From Streptomyces broussonetiae (GTDB lineage: Bacteria > Actinomycetota > Actinomycetes > Streptomycetales > Streptomycetaceae): DNA of 64,000 nt. Of the stretch, positions 1-7,710 are shown piece after piece. The notes beneath the pieces were generated by a model. That model was not told where the DNA came from. It did no database searches and saw only the letters and a list, made by a program, of their open reading frames with translations. The stretch's first letter is position 1; every line of letters begins with the position of its first letter. The stretch lies in the NCBI RefSeq assembly GCF_009796285.1, contig NZ_CP047020.1, positions 5,270,001-5,334,000 on the forward strand, read 5' to 3'. The position numbers and the translations under genes are program-made.

Positions 1-1
1 G

Positions 2-1156
2 GAGATCGACGAGGACGACGTCGGCAAGGCCCTACCCGAGTCCGTCATCGCTCAACTCGACGGCTATGTGGAACTGTTGGGGCAGGGGATGACGCACGGG
101 AAGATGACGCCCGAGCAGGTGGGTGCCATGGCCCGTGCGGTCTACGAGCTGCTGCGGGACACCGGACGGCGCCCCTACGAGATCGCCGAGTTGCGGACGG
201 ACTGCCTCGAATACGCCGACGGGGAATGGCTGCTGATCTGGGACAACCGCAAGGGACGCCGTCTGAACCGGCGCCTGGAGATCGAGCGTGACACCGTTCA
301 GACCATCCGCACGTGGCTGGCTGTGCGCGACACACTCGACCTGCCCACGGGCAGCGAGACGTTCCTGTTCCCGCCGGCCGGGGAGAACGGCAAGATCCGC
401 CACCTGGCGCCCGAGCAGATCGCACCGATCATCCGCAAATGGGCCGACAGTGTCCCCGTCCTGCTGTCCGAGGAGTTCGACGGGAACGGCGACCGGCTGC
501 CGTTCGACCGCTCGCTGATCTACCCGTACGTCTTCCGTCACTCGTTCTGCCAGCGCTACGCGGACGCCGGGGTGCGCATCGAGGTGCTGCGGGAGCTGAT
601 GGACCACAAATCGATGCAAACCACCCAGCGGTACTACAAGATCAGTCACAAGCGGAAGCGGGAGGCGGTCAACGTGATGCGTCTGCACACCGTCGACCGC
701 AGGGGCAAGTCGGCACCGATGGCGTCCGCTACCGCGTACGAGGCCCGCTCGGTTGCGGTGGTGTTCGGCAACTGTACCGAACCCTCCAACGTCAAGGCGG
801 GCGGGAAGGCATGCCCGATCCGTTTCCAGTGCGCCGCTTGTCCCTTCTACCGGCCTGACCCGTCCTATCTGCCTGTCATCGAGGACCACATCCGCTCGCT
901 GAAGGCCGACAAGGAGATGGCGGTCATGATGGAGGCGGACGAGTTCGTGGTGAGGAACCTGGACGACCAGATCACGGCTTTCAAGGGAACCGTCGAGACA
1001 CTTCGGAAGCTGATGGACGCCATGGGACAGGACGAGCGGGACGAGGTAGAGGAGGCATCGGCCGTCTTGCGCAAGGTGCGGGCCGTCCAGGGCCACGGCT
1101 CGGTCTCCCTGGGCATGCCCGGCCTGCCCGGCCAGCGGGGCGGGAGCACGGCATGA
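2..1156 (+). CDS. Tyrosine recombinase/integrase, 3' part
   Basis: The reading frame is open from base 2, so the N-terminus lies outside the window; 384 residues are visible. It would catalyse DNA strand exchange for the element. Catalytic-type features are the TGRRPYEIAELR segment (first Arg), FRHSFCQRYADAG (Arg/His box) and DHKSMQTTQRYY with the probable nucleophile Tyr near base 635. After the catalytic core comes a Cys-rich segment (NCTEPSN ... ACPIRFQCAACPFY) that may bind zinc. This tail plus a small coupled partner gene is typical of Tn554 TnpB-like integrases rather than phage integrases. The stop overlaps the next start (ATGA), suggesting translational coupling. Family assignment is by motif and context only. 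Confidence 0.85.
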   Translation, partial: EIDEDDVGKALPESVIAQLDGYVELLGQGMTHGKMTPEQVGAMARAVYELLRDTGRRPYEIAELRTDCLEYADGEWLLIWDNRKGRRLNRRLEIERDTVQTIRTWLAVRDTLDLPTGSETFLFPPAGENGKIRHLAPEQIAPIIRKWADSVPVLLSEEFDGNGDRLPFDRSLIYPYVFRHSFCQRYADAGVRIEVLRELMDHKSMQTTQRYYKISHKRKREAVNVMRLHTVDRRGKSAPMASATAYEARSVAVVFGNCTEPSNVKAGGKACPIRFQCAACPFYRPDPSYLPVIEDHIRSLKADKEMAVMMEADEFVVRNLDDQITAFKGTVETLRKLMDAMGQDERDEVEEASAVLRKVRAVQGHGSVSLGMPGLPGQRGGSTA

Positions 1157-1722
1157 GCGAGGCCAAGCGGACCCCCGGCGACATCCTGCGCGAGACCCGC
1201 AAGAAGGACAGCCGGACCAAGCGGACCAGAGTGCTGGCCACGGTGGACGCGATGAAGGCCAGGGGTGAGACGGTCACCTTCCTCGCCGTCGCCCGCGCCG
1301 CCGACGTGTCCAGGTGGCTCGTCTACGCCGAAGGCGTCCGCGAGCACATCGAGGCTGCCATGAAGAGCCAGACCAAGGCCGAGCGCCGCACGAAGCAGGC
1401 CGGCCGGGACGCCTCCGCGGCGAGTCTGGCCACCGATCTGGCCCTGGTCCGCGAGGAGAACAAGGCCCTGCGTGAGGAGCGTGACCGTCTGAAGAAGGCC
1501 GTCCAGCGCTCGCTGGGCGCCCAGTTGGACCAGGTCGGGACCAAGGAGCTGACCGCGCGGGTCAACGAACTGCTGGCGGCCGTGGAACGGATCACCCTGG
1601 AACGCGACGAGATACGTGCCGAACGCGACGACCTCAAGCGCAAACTCACCGAGACGGAGGACGACCTGGCCGCCGCCCGGACCGCGGGCAAGGAGATGTT
1701 CAAGCGGATCAACCGCACCTGA
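1153..1722 (+). CDS. Integrase accessory protein, TnpC-like (probably DUF6262)
   Basis: A 189-residue basic/acidic protein whose start overlaps the integrase stop by 4 bp. The N-terminal part (about 20-70) looks like a helix-turn-helix (VTFLAVARAADVSRWLVY). The rest is a long charged coiled coil with many E/R/K heptads from about residue 75 to the end. Small HTH plus coiled-coil partners follow the recombinase in Tn554-like elements, where TnpC influences recombination efficiency or orientation. The DUF6262 label is from memory and needs a profile search. A short hairpin follows and separates it from the convergent cassette. Confidence 0.7.
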   Translation: MSEAKRTPGDILRETRKKDSRTKRTRVLATVDAMKARGETVTFLAVARAADVSRWLVYAEGVREHIEAAMKSQTKAERRTKQAGRDASAASLATDLALVREENKALREERDRLKKAVQRSLGAQLDQVGTKELTARVNELLAAVERITLERDEIRAERDDLKRKLTETEDDLAAARTAGKEMFKRINRT

Positions 1723-1743
1723 CCCGGCGCGAGGTGAGGCGGT

Positions 1744-1763
1744 CCGGCGGCGACAGCCGCCGG
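1744..1763. terminator. Hairpin between convergent genes
   Basis: An 8-bp perfect stem (CCGGCGGC/GCCGCCGG) with a GACA loop lies in the 52-bp gap between the convergent genes ending at 1722 and 1775. There is no T-tract, so it would be a GC-hairpin terminator of the type common in actinomycetes. Confidence 0.5.
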
Positions 1764-1774
1764 GCACACCGGGG

Positions 1775-2347
1775 TCAGGCCGGGGCGGCGGACGGGCCGC
1801 CCGAGGTCAACTCGGCGATCTGGGCCTCCAGATCCGCGATCCGCTCGGCCTGGCGCCGCATCGTTCCCTGATTCTGGACGACCTTGCTGCCCAGCCTCTC
1901 CACGCCGCTAAAGGTCCGGATGCCGCCTTCGGCGGCATCCGCCATCTGCCCGAACGCTTCCCGGTCGAGACTGTTGGGGTTGTGGGCCTCGAACGAGCAT
2001 GCACGGTGCATGTCGCCCATGTAGGCCACCGCTTTGCGGCAGGCGAGCAACGCATCCCGGGCGCCGAACTCGTCGCCCTGCCCGGACTTGTGGAAGCGTG
2101 TCACCCTCGCACCGCGCTTGAGCGGGTCGCGGGAGGTCATGAACTGCTCCAGCCGGTGCCCGAGCACGTGGGCGGCGGCCCGAGCCTTCGGCACTGCACG
2201 CCGCAGCCGGCCATCGGGGATGCCGGTGCCGCGGGAGATGTCTGCGTAGGACAGTTCACGGCCTGTGTTGGGTCCGAGCCACAGCAGGACGTCGATGGCG
2301 TCCTGTTCCAGCTGGGAGGGGGTGTCGTTGTCGTGTTTGGGGCTCAC
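1775..2347 (-). CDS. Hypothetical protein with winged-helix-like N-terminus
   Basis: 190 residues, GTG start overlapping the upstream stop (GTGA), so it is the last gene of a coupled three-gene operon. Residues about 15-60 (VLLWLGPNTGRELSYADISR ... RLRRAVPKARAAA) resemble a winged-helix or HTH fold. The C-terminus (MRRQAERIADLEAQIAELTS) is a short coiled coil. I do not recognise the family. Its place inside the element, with two other DNA-binding-like proteins, suggests a role in element maintenance or regulation; this is inference only. Confidence 0.7.
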   Translation of the reverse strand: MSPKHDNDTPSQLEQDAIDVLLWLGPNTGRELSYADISRGTGIPDGRLRRAVPKARAAAHVLGHRLEQFMTSRDPLKRGARVTRFHKSGQGDEFGARDALLACRKAVAYMGDMHRACSFEAHNPNSLDREAFGQMADAAEGGIRTFSGVERLGSKVVQNQGTMRRQAERIADLEAQIAELTSGGPSAAPA

Positions 2348-3324
2348 CGGAGCTTCTTCTCACTCTCGTCCAGGAACGCTTGCAGAGCGTCGTCGTTCAG
2401 CGCCGTGTAAGGGCCGGCAGTCAGGTCGCGGATGAAGGCGATGGCCGCTTCGGAGGCGGTGCACAGGTCGGTGATGGCCCGGGTGCGGTCGCCGGTGAAC
2501 TGCACCTGATGGCGCTGCAGCAACGACAGCGTCCGCAGCGTGGCCAGGCGGACCTCGGTCATCTCGGTGAAGACCTGCAGGGCCACGTCGGGTTCGGACG
2601 CCTCCCGCGACGCGGTGCGAACTGCCCGCTCGACTTCCGCGGCTTCCTCCTCATGGGCCCGACGGCCCGGGAGGGCTTGGTCCACATCGCGCTCGCGGTC
2701 GTCTTCCCTGGCCGCCTGGCGGGCTGCGACACGGTCTTCGAGGTCCGCTCGTGCCTCGCGCCGTTCGAACTCCGCCAGCGCCTCCTGGGCTGCGGCACGA
2801 GTGGTGGCGTCGGCCAGGATCGCCGTCTTCAGCGCCTTCGGCTGCTGAGCCACGTAGACCGGGGAGCCCGGCTTGATTCCGGCTCGTTCGGCTTCCTGCT
2901 CGATCGCCTGCCGTCGCTCGCCGTTGTTCATACGGGCCTCGTAGCTGCGGTAGTAGCCGTGCTCGCCGAAGAACGGGACTTCCTCCTCGTCCGGCAGATC
3001 GACGTGGCGGCCGGGTTCCAGCTCGTCGATCGAGGGAACACGCTTGTCGGCCGCCGCCCGCTTCCATGCCTCGTGGAAGGCCATGACGCGCTTGTGGCTG
3101 GTGTGCGATCGGCGGGCGAACTCTCGCGCGCTGATACGCCGGAAAACGGTTCGGTCGAACCGTTTCGTGGACTCCTGTTCGAATCCAACGCCGTGGCCTT
3201 CGTCGGGCTTGACGCGGCGGGCGATCAGGAGTGCTCGGGCCCAGCCGCCTTTGCGGTCATGGGTGGCGAACTCCTCGATATCGGCGTTGAGGCGGTCCTC
3301 GCCATCGTCTGCAGCCGGCTCCAT
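2344..3324 (-). CDS. Hypothetical protein, middle gene of element cassette
   Basis: 326 residues. The ATG at 3324 is chosen because it overlaps the upstream stop by one base (TGATG); a longer frame reaches 3405 but would lie inside the upstream gene. Residues about 45-85 (RRISAREFARRSHTSHKRVMAFHEAW) look like a helix-turn-helix. Residues about 170-260 are highly charged and helical (AAAQEALAEFERREARADLE and onwards), probably coiled coil. No signal peptide or membrane segment. Function unknown; it is translationally coupled on both sides. Confidence 0.7.
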   Translation of the reverse strand: MEPAADDGEDRLNADIEEFATHDRKGGWARALLIARRVKPDEGHGVGFEQESTKRFDRTVFRRISAREFARRSHTSHKRVMAFHEAWKRAAADKRVPSIDELEPGRHVDLPDEEEVPFFGEHGYYRSYEARMNNGERRQAIEQEAERAGIKPGSPVYVAQQPKALKTAILADATTRAAAQEALAEFERREARADLEDRVAARQAAREDDRERDVDQALPGRRAHEEEAAEVERAVRTASREASEPDVALQVFTEMTEVRLATLRTLSLLQRHQVQFTGDRTRAITDLCTASEAAIAFIRDLTAGPYTALNDDALQAFLDESEKKLR

Positions 3325-4163
3325 CACACACCCACCAGATCGCGGGTCTGGGTGTGGCTGCCAGCGCCAGCCGTCTGGGCGTCGAGGACCCTGACCCTGA
3401 TCCACTTGGCGAGGACTTCCAGGGTCCCCAGAGCTTCTTTGCAGGCGATCATCTGTTCGTCGGTGAAGGCGAGCGAGGCGGACGGCGGGTAGCGGCTCAT
3501 GAAAGCGGCTCCCTGGTCACTGAGCCGCACCAGGTCCCGGGCCGCGGCTGCGGCCTTGTCGGACCTCCCTCCACCGCAGTCCGGGCCGCGGGTCTCGCGG
3601 TCCCGGCGACGCTTGTCGTCCATGACCCGCTTGAGGGCGTCGTGGACCTCCGCCCTCTTCTCCACCAGGTCCCGAAGAGCCTGGTCACGCTCCTGGGGCG
3701 GCAGGGAGTCGAGATAGTCGGCCAGGGTCGTGCCGCTGGAGGGGTCCAGCAGGTCCCGCAAAGCCGGCTCCACCCCCAGGGCGCGGCGGTACTGGGGCAC
3801 GCTGACGCGGCCGGCGCCCGCCTTACGCGCTTCCTTCAGCAGCGAGCGGAGCATGCCGTAGCCCTCGTCGTACGGCTTGCCGGACGGCGCCAGGCGGGCC
3901 CCCTCGCGAAGCGCGCTGTAACTGACGTGGACGCCGCTGTCGGCCACGGACTGCCGCACGGGCGGGGTGCACATCCGGGCGGTGTGGCGATACTCGCGAG
4001 CGGTGCGTGGGTTCAGGCTGATCTCGTCGCAGTACCGGTCGAAGGCGCCGTCCTGGCCCGGGATTGTGACGGACAGCAGTTTGTCGCCGATCACCAGCCG
4101 GTTCTCCCGGCCGTTGTCCATCAGCCGGCGCCCCTCGCGCACGTCCTGCTCTGTGTAGCTCAT
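3324..4163 (-). CDS. Hypothetical regulator-like protein, first gene of element cassette
   Basis: 279 residues, ATG with a GAGGAA ribosome site 6 nt upstream. The N-terminal third (LVIGDKLLSVTIPGQ, then FDRYCDEISLNPRTAREYRH) has the look of a ParB/KorB-like or XRE-like HTH protein and recalls Streptomyces proteins annotated DUF6192; that assignment is uncertain. The centre is charged (RDLVEKRAEVHDALKRVMDD), and the C-terminus is helical. It leads an operon whose two following genes overlap by 1 and 4 bp. Plasmid- or element-type replication, partition or regulatory function is possible but unproven. Confidence 0.7.
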   Translation of the reverse strand: MSYTEQDVREGRRLMDNGRENRLVIGDKLLSVTIPGQDGAFDRYCDEISLNPRTAREYRHTARMCTPPVRQSVADSGVHVSYSALREGARLAPSGKPYDEGYGMLRSLLKEARKAGAGRVSVPQYRRALGVEPALRDLLDPSSGTTLADYLDSLPPQERDQALRDLVEKRAEVHDALKRVMDDKRRRDRETRGPDCGGGRSDKAAAAARDLVRLSDQGAAFMSRYPPSASLAFTDEQMIACKEALGTLEVLAKWIRVRVLDAQTAGAGSHTQTRDLVGV

Positions 4164-4674
4164 ACGGATTCCTCATAGAACCGATAAGACGAGCGCACAG
4201 AGTAATCGGATGAACGCACACTGTTTGATCTTCGAGGCGGCTGTTATGTCTGCCGAGTTGACGCGTTCCTGTGCTGAGCAGCGTGGCTGTACCGTCAAGT
4301 GGCGGCCAGGGAGCACTCGCGCCGGTGAATGAGGCCGTACGTCAGCCCGTGCCGACGAGTCCTCAGTAGCCGTTGATGTTGTGCGAAAGATGCTGCTGGT
4401 GATGCGGCCCGGTCCAGTAAAAGTCGATCCTTGCTTCGGCCTGCGGGGAGCAACTACGCGACAGCGCGGGCGGTCGTAGACGGCCGTCTCGGGGACGCAA
4501 GCCCCTCGGCGCCGTCAGGCCCGAGCTCCCGTTCTGACCTCAGAACCGCTTGGGACCTGCATGCCCCCCACGGGCTGCACGCAAGGGGTGGGGCTAGGGC
4601 GGCCCACCCCGGACCCGCGAGATGCGGACACACGGTGGCCCCGGGATGGGGCGAAGCCGAAATGGTGTTGTCGG
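4164..4674. other. 511-bp gap inside the element
   Basis: No convincing gene. It holds the promoter region of the minus-strand cassette (start 4163) and the sequence downstream of the esterase (stop 4675). Base composition is more mixed than in the core genome. Short open frames here show no coding bias or ribosome site. Confidence 0.5.
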
Positions 4675-5646
4675 TCAAGCTGAGGCAAGCTCTTGCAGGG
4701 TGTCTACGGCGAGGTGGCGTGCCACGTTGGTTGCCTTACAGTCTCGGAGGCTGTCGAGCATCAGGAAATCGTGCAGCATTCCCTCGACGCGCAACGCGGT
4801 GACGTCAACGCCTGCTTCACGCATGCGTGCTGCGTAGGCCTCTCCCTCGTCCCGCAGAACGTCGGCTTCGTCAGTGATGACGAGGGTGGGTGGCAGGTCT
4901 CTGAGCTGGTCCAGGCTGGCGTGAAGCGGTGATACCCAGGGGTCCTGTCGCTGACTGACATCGGGTGCGTACTGGTCCCAGAACCACATCATGCCTGCGC
5001 GTGTCAGGTAGTAGCCGTCCTGAAACTGCAGGTAAGAGGCGGTGTCGAAGTTGGCGTCAGTGACGGGGTAGAGCAAGATCTGGCGTTTGACCTGTACGTC
5101 GCCACGTTCTTGTGCCATCAGAGCGAACACGGCCGCCATGTCGCCACCCACAGAGTCGCCGCACACCGCCAGGCGAGAGGCGTCTAGGCCATACTCTGCG
5201 CCGTGCTGGGTGATCCATTTTCCGACCGCGTAGTTCTGTTCGATCTGCGTCGGATACTTGGCTTCGGGAGCCCGGTCGTAGACCGGGAAGACGCACGCCA
5301 CACCTGCGCCGGTGGCGAGTTCGCGCACAAGGCGGTCATGCGTGTTCTCGTCCCCCAACACCCAGCCGGCACCGTGGATGTACAGCATGACAGGGAGCAT
5401 GCCGCTGGCTCCGGCCGGCCTGATGATGCGTGTACGGACCTGACCGTACTCGCCAGCGTCGACCGTCACCCATTGCTCATCGATGTCCGGCTTGGCCACT
5501 CCTTCTCCCGTTTGAAGGCCGGCAAGGATGTCGCGACCCTGGGCCGGCGGTACCTCGTGGATTTGGGGGTGCCCGGAGGTGGCGTCAGCCAGTTCTTGAG
5601 CCGCAGGCTCAAGAAACGGGGTCGGGGGGTTGGGGAGATCCACCAT
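4675..5646 (-). CDS. Alpha/beta hydrolase, hormone-sensitive-lipase (Aes) type esterase
   Basis: 323 residues from the ATG at 5646, preceded by GAGAGAGGTAGG with a 7-nt spacer; a TTG at 5691 would add 15 residues but has no ribosome site. It should hydrolyse short acyl esters. The family features are all present: an oxyanion-hole motif HGAGW (a variant of HGGG), the nucleophile elbow GDSVGGDMA, the acid in TDEADVLRDEG and the histidine in GMLHDFLM. No signal peptide, so cytoplasmic. It is transcribed divergently from the MBL-fold gene across 298 bp that holds a tRNA remnant. Accessory cargo; natural substrate unknown. Confidence 0.85.
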   Translation of the reverse strand: MVDLPNPPTPFLEPAAQELADATSGHPQIHEVPPAQGRDILAGLQTGEGVAKPDIDEQWVTVDAGEYGQVRTRIIRPAGASGMLPVMLYIHGAGWVLGDENTHDRLVRELATGAGVACVFPVYDRAPEAKYPTQIEQNYAVGKWITQHGAEYGLDASRLAVCGDSVGGDMAAVFALMAQERGDVQVKRQILLYPVTDANFDTASYLQFQDGYYLTRAGMMWFWDQYAPDVSQRQDPWVSPLHASLDQLRDLPPTLVITDEADVLRDEGEAYAARMREAGVDVTALRVEGMLHDFLMLDSLRDCKATNVARHLAVDTLQELASA

Positions 5647-5796
5647 GGGGAGACCTACCTCTCTCGATATAGGTTCGGGCTGACCCGCCAAAATAGTCCA
5701 TTCGGGTGAAAACCTACTTACATGCCCTCATGGCTGGGTCTTCCGCGCAACCCGGGTGCCCCTTGCTCAAGCGATGGCTACCGGCGAGTCGGCCGT

Positions 5797-5838
5797 GCCC
5801 CGGCAGGATTCGAACCTGCGACACCGCCCTGAGACCGC
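5797..5838 (-). other. 3' tRNA remnant, probable attachment-site scar
   Basis: The minus strand carries a perfect T-arm (stem GCAGG/CCTGC around loop TTCGAAT) followed by CGGGGCA, the layout of a tRNA 3' end. The bases before it do not fold into a complete anticodon or D-arm, and no matching 5' acceptor strand is found. The 3' end resembles actinomycete tRNA-Arg genes, but one acceptor base appears to be missing. The 3' half of a tRNA without the rest is what integration by a tRNA-targeting element leaves behind. Confidence 0.6.
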
Positions 5839-5944
5839 CAACACGGCCCCCGACAGGCACGCCTCCAGGCCGCCGACACGGACAGTGCACACATACCCTT
5901 TGATCGGATATTTCGCCTCTATCCAAGAAGGAGTGATTTACCCC

Positions 5945-6550
5945 GTGGTAGCAACATTTACCCTGTTGACTGCTGGTTACGACCCGCTTGCCCCGCGGAA
6001 TGTCGGTCGCGACGGCCGCGATCAACCATGGCACGTCGCCTCCACCGTCGCCTTGCTGCGCGACGGAGACGCGATCGTCGTCGTCGACCCCGGCATGGTC
6101 GCCGACCGCAAGTTGATCCTCGACCCGCTCACCGCCGCGGGCGTGACACCGGGGCAGGCCACGGACGTGGTCTTCAGCCACCATCACCCTGACCACACCG
6201 TCAACGCCGCCCTCTTCCCCAACGCCCGCTGTCACGACTTCTGGGCCATCTACTACAACGACATCTGGACCGTCCGGCCCGCCGACGGCTTCCAGATCTC
6301 CTCCTCTATCCGACTCATCGAAACTCCTGGACACAGCCCTCAGGACATCACGACCATCGCCGAGACAGATGAAGGAACCATTGCCCTCACCCACATGTGG
6401 TGGCACACCGACGGCCCCGCCGAGGACCCCTTCGCCAGTGATCCCGACGCCCTGCGCATCAACCGCCGCAAGATCCTCGACTTGCAACCGGCATTGATCG
6501 TTCCCGGCCACGGAGTCCCCTTCGCACCCAGCGAAAACACGCCTGTTTAG
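5945..6550 (+). CDS. Metallo-beta-lactamase-fold hydrolase
   Basis: 201 residues from GTG 5945, preceded by AAGGAG at 5928-5933. The frame is open further upstream, but that extension reads antisense through the tRNA remnant, so it is rejected. Metal ligands are visible: HHHPDH (HxHxDH), a second-site His in TPGHSPQD and a third in VPGHGVPF. The protein is about 200 residues with no signal peptide, like small MBLAC1/lactonase-type hydrolases; AHL-lactonase-like or glyoxalase II-like activity is possible. It is the last gene before the right end of the element. Confidence 0.85.
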   Translation: MVATFTLLTAGYDPLAPRNVGRDGRDQPWHVASTVALLRDGDAIVVVDPGMVADRKLILDPLTAAGVTPGQATDVVFSHHHPDHTVNAALFPNARCHDFWAIYYNDIWTVRPADGFQISSSIRLIETPGHSPQDITTIAETDEGTIALTHMWWHTDGPAEDPFASDPDALRINRRKILDLQPALIVPGHGVPFAPSENTPV

Positions 6551-6792
6551 GGCACTTGGCGCGGCAGGCGTCCTTGATGACCCCGCTGTGCACATTCCGT
6601 TAGCTCGCACTCCCGGGACCGCCACGGATCATGCGGCCTCTCACACAGGCGCACGGCAGGATCAGACCGATCGATGGCGCTTCGTCACCTGCACAGCCAA
6701 GGTAGCCAGTCAGCCTCAACCTCGTACTTGCCTCATGTGCCTTACACGCTTGTACGCCAGCTACCAGCAGGATCGCTTGACAACCCTAGATA
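6551..6792. other. Terminal non-coding segment of the element
   Basis: No gene seen. This AT-richer stretch ends in GACAACCCTAGATA, directly abutting the in-frame DUF4244 fragment. A stop (TAG, 6787) closes the fragment's frame just upstream, so the element end lies at or very close to 6792. Confidence 0.45.
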
Positions 6793-6903
6793 ACGGTGGC
6801 GGCCGTCGGATTCGCGTTGCTGCTCTACGAGGTCGTCACCAGCGGCCAGGTCCGGGCGGAGCTGCAGGCCATCGTGAAGAAGGCCCTCAGTGCGCGGATG
6901 TGA
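6793..6903 (+). pseudogene. Truncated DUF4244-type pilin-like gene (3' remnant)
   Basis: In frame with the TGA at 6901, the sequence reads TVAAVGFALLLYEVVTSGQV and continues for 16 more residues. This is the hydrophobic helix and tail of the small DUF4244 protein that normally precedes tadE in Streptomyces tad loci. The N-terminal part, which should end in a TSEYAVG-like processing region, is absent, and a TAG closes the frame at 6787. The break coincides with the element boundary, so insertion most likely disrupted the gene. The stop overlaps the tadE start region, as in an intact operon. Confidence 0.75.
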
Positions 6904-7264
6904 GGGGGACGCGGACCGGGGGTTCGTGACCGCGGAGGCGGCCGTGGTGCTCTGTGTGCTGGTGGCGTTCACGATGGCGCTGGCCGGGGCGCTGCTCGTG
7001 GTGGCGGCACAGATCCAGTGCGTGGACGCTGCCCGCGCGGGCGCCCGGGCCGCCGCCCGGCAGGACCCGGCCGACGCGGTGGTGACGGTGACCCGGGAGG
7101 CGGCCCCGCCCGGGGCCCGCGTGAGCGTGGAGCGCGAGGACGGCCAGGTCCGGGTGACGGTGGTGGCCGGACTGCAGGTGCTGCGCGGGTTGCCCCTGGA
7201 AGTCCGGGAGCAGGCCGTGGCGTCGGCCGAGGAAACGGTGGGAGCGCGGGAGGAGGGGCCGTGA
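6890..7264 (+). CDS. TadE family pilus/secretion protein
   Basis: 124 residues, GTG at 6890 with AAGAAGG upstream, starting inside the DUF4244 remnant. The N-terminus has the TadE pattern: GFVTAEAAVVL followed by one hydrophobic helix (about 15-40) and then the ARAGARAAARQDP segment typical of the family. It would be a minor pseudopilin anchored in the membrane by its single helix. It is followed with a 4-bp overlap by a second TadE/G-like gene. Its upstream operon has been broken by the element, so expression may now depend on a promoter inside the element or be lost. Confidence 0.85.
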   Translation: MRGCEGDADRGFVTAEAAVVLCVLVAFTMALAGALLVVAAQIQCVDAARAGARAAARQDPADAVVTVTREAAPPGARVSVEREDGQVRVTVVAGLQVLRGLPLEVREQAVASAEETVGAREEGP

Positions 7265-7710
7265 GAGGGCAGGAGCAGGGCAGAGGACAGGGGTCTTCCG
7301 GGGCCCGGCCGTGCTGCGACCGGGACCGGGGATCCGCCACCGTGTGGAGCCTCGGGGCGATCGCGCTGCTGTGTGCGGTGTTCGGCGCGGTGCTCGCGCT
7401 GGGGCACGCCGTCGTCGTCCGGCACCGCGCGGCCGGCGGCGCCGATCTGGCCGCGCTCGCGGCGGCGGACCACTGGGCCGAGGGCGCTGCGGCGGCCTGT
7501 GCCCGGGCCGAGCGGGTGGCGGCGGCCCAGGACGTACGGCTGGTGCGGTGCGCGCTCGTGGGCGAGATCTCGGACGTGACGGCGGCTTCGGGAAGAGGGC
7601 CGTTCGCGGCGCGGGTCAGGGCGAGAGCGGGCCCTGCGGGGCCGTTGCCGGATCCTCCTTCGCCCCGTACCCGGGCTGCTCCTGCGGCGCCCCTCGCAGC
7701 AGCACCGTGA
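7261..7710 (+). CDS. TadE/G-like protein (Rv3654c family)
   Basis: 149 residues; the GTG at 7261 overlaps the previous stop (GTGA). RGSATVWSLGAIALLCAVFG starts a single membrane helix, followed by VVVRHRAAGGADLAALAAA, the signature of the helicase/secretion-neighbourhood TadE-like family. The C-terminus is Pro/Ala-rich. The last 95 bp overlap the 3' end of the convergent helicase gene, an arrangement seen in other actinomycetes for this pair. Probably a minor pseudopilin partner of TadE. Confidence 0.85.
   Translation: MRGQEQGRGQGSSGARPCCDRDRGSATVWSLGAIALLCAVFGAVLALGHAVVVRHRAAGGADLAALAAADHWAEGAAAACARAERVAAAQDVRLVRCALVGEISDVTAASGRGPFAARVRARAGPAGPLPDPPSPRTRAAPAAPLAAAP

Larger units (their letters stand above)
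1..6792. mobile_element. Integrated Tn554-like element (right part), inserted in a tad/pilus locus
   Basis: This is the part of an integrated element visible here; its left end lies outside the window. It is bounded on the right by the abrupt start of a truncated pilus gene at 6793. It carries a tyrosine recombinase with a downstream coiled-coil partner, as in Tn554-type elements, followed by cargo not expected in the tad/helicase neighbourhood. From about 4.2 to 6.8 kb the sequence is clearly less GC-rich than the flanking core. The extent is inferred from gene content and the broken gene; no terminal repeats were identified. Confidence 0.6.

Noticed and set aside
4431..4802. Open frame in the element gap
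   Set aside because: No ribosome site, no family resemblance, and it overlaps the esterase 3' end.
5756..5944. Extended N-terminus for the MBL-fold protein
   Set aside because: The extension reads antisense through the tRNA T-arm (QDSNLRH-type artefact) and a good ribosome site precedes GTG 5945.
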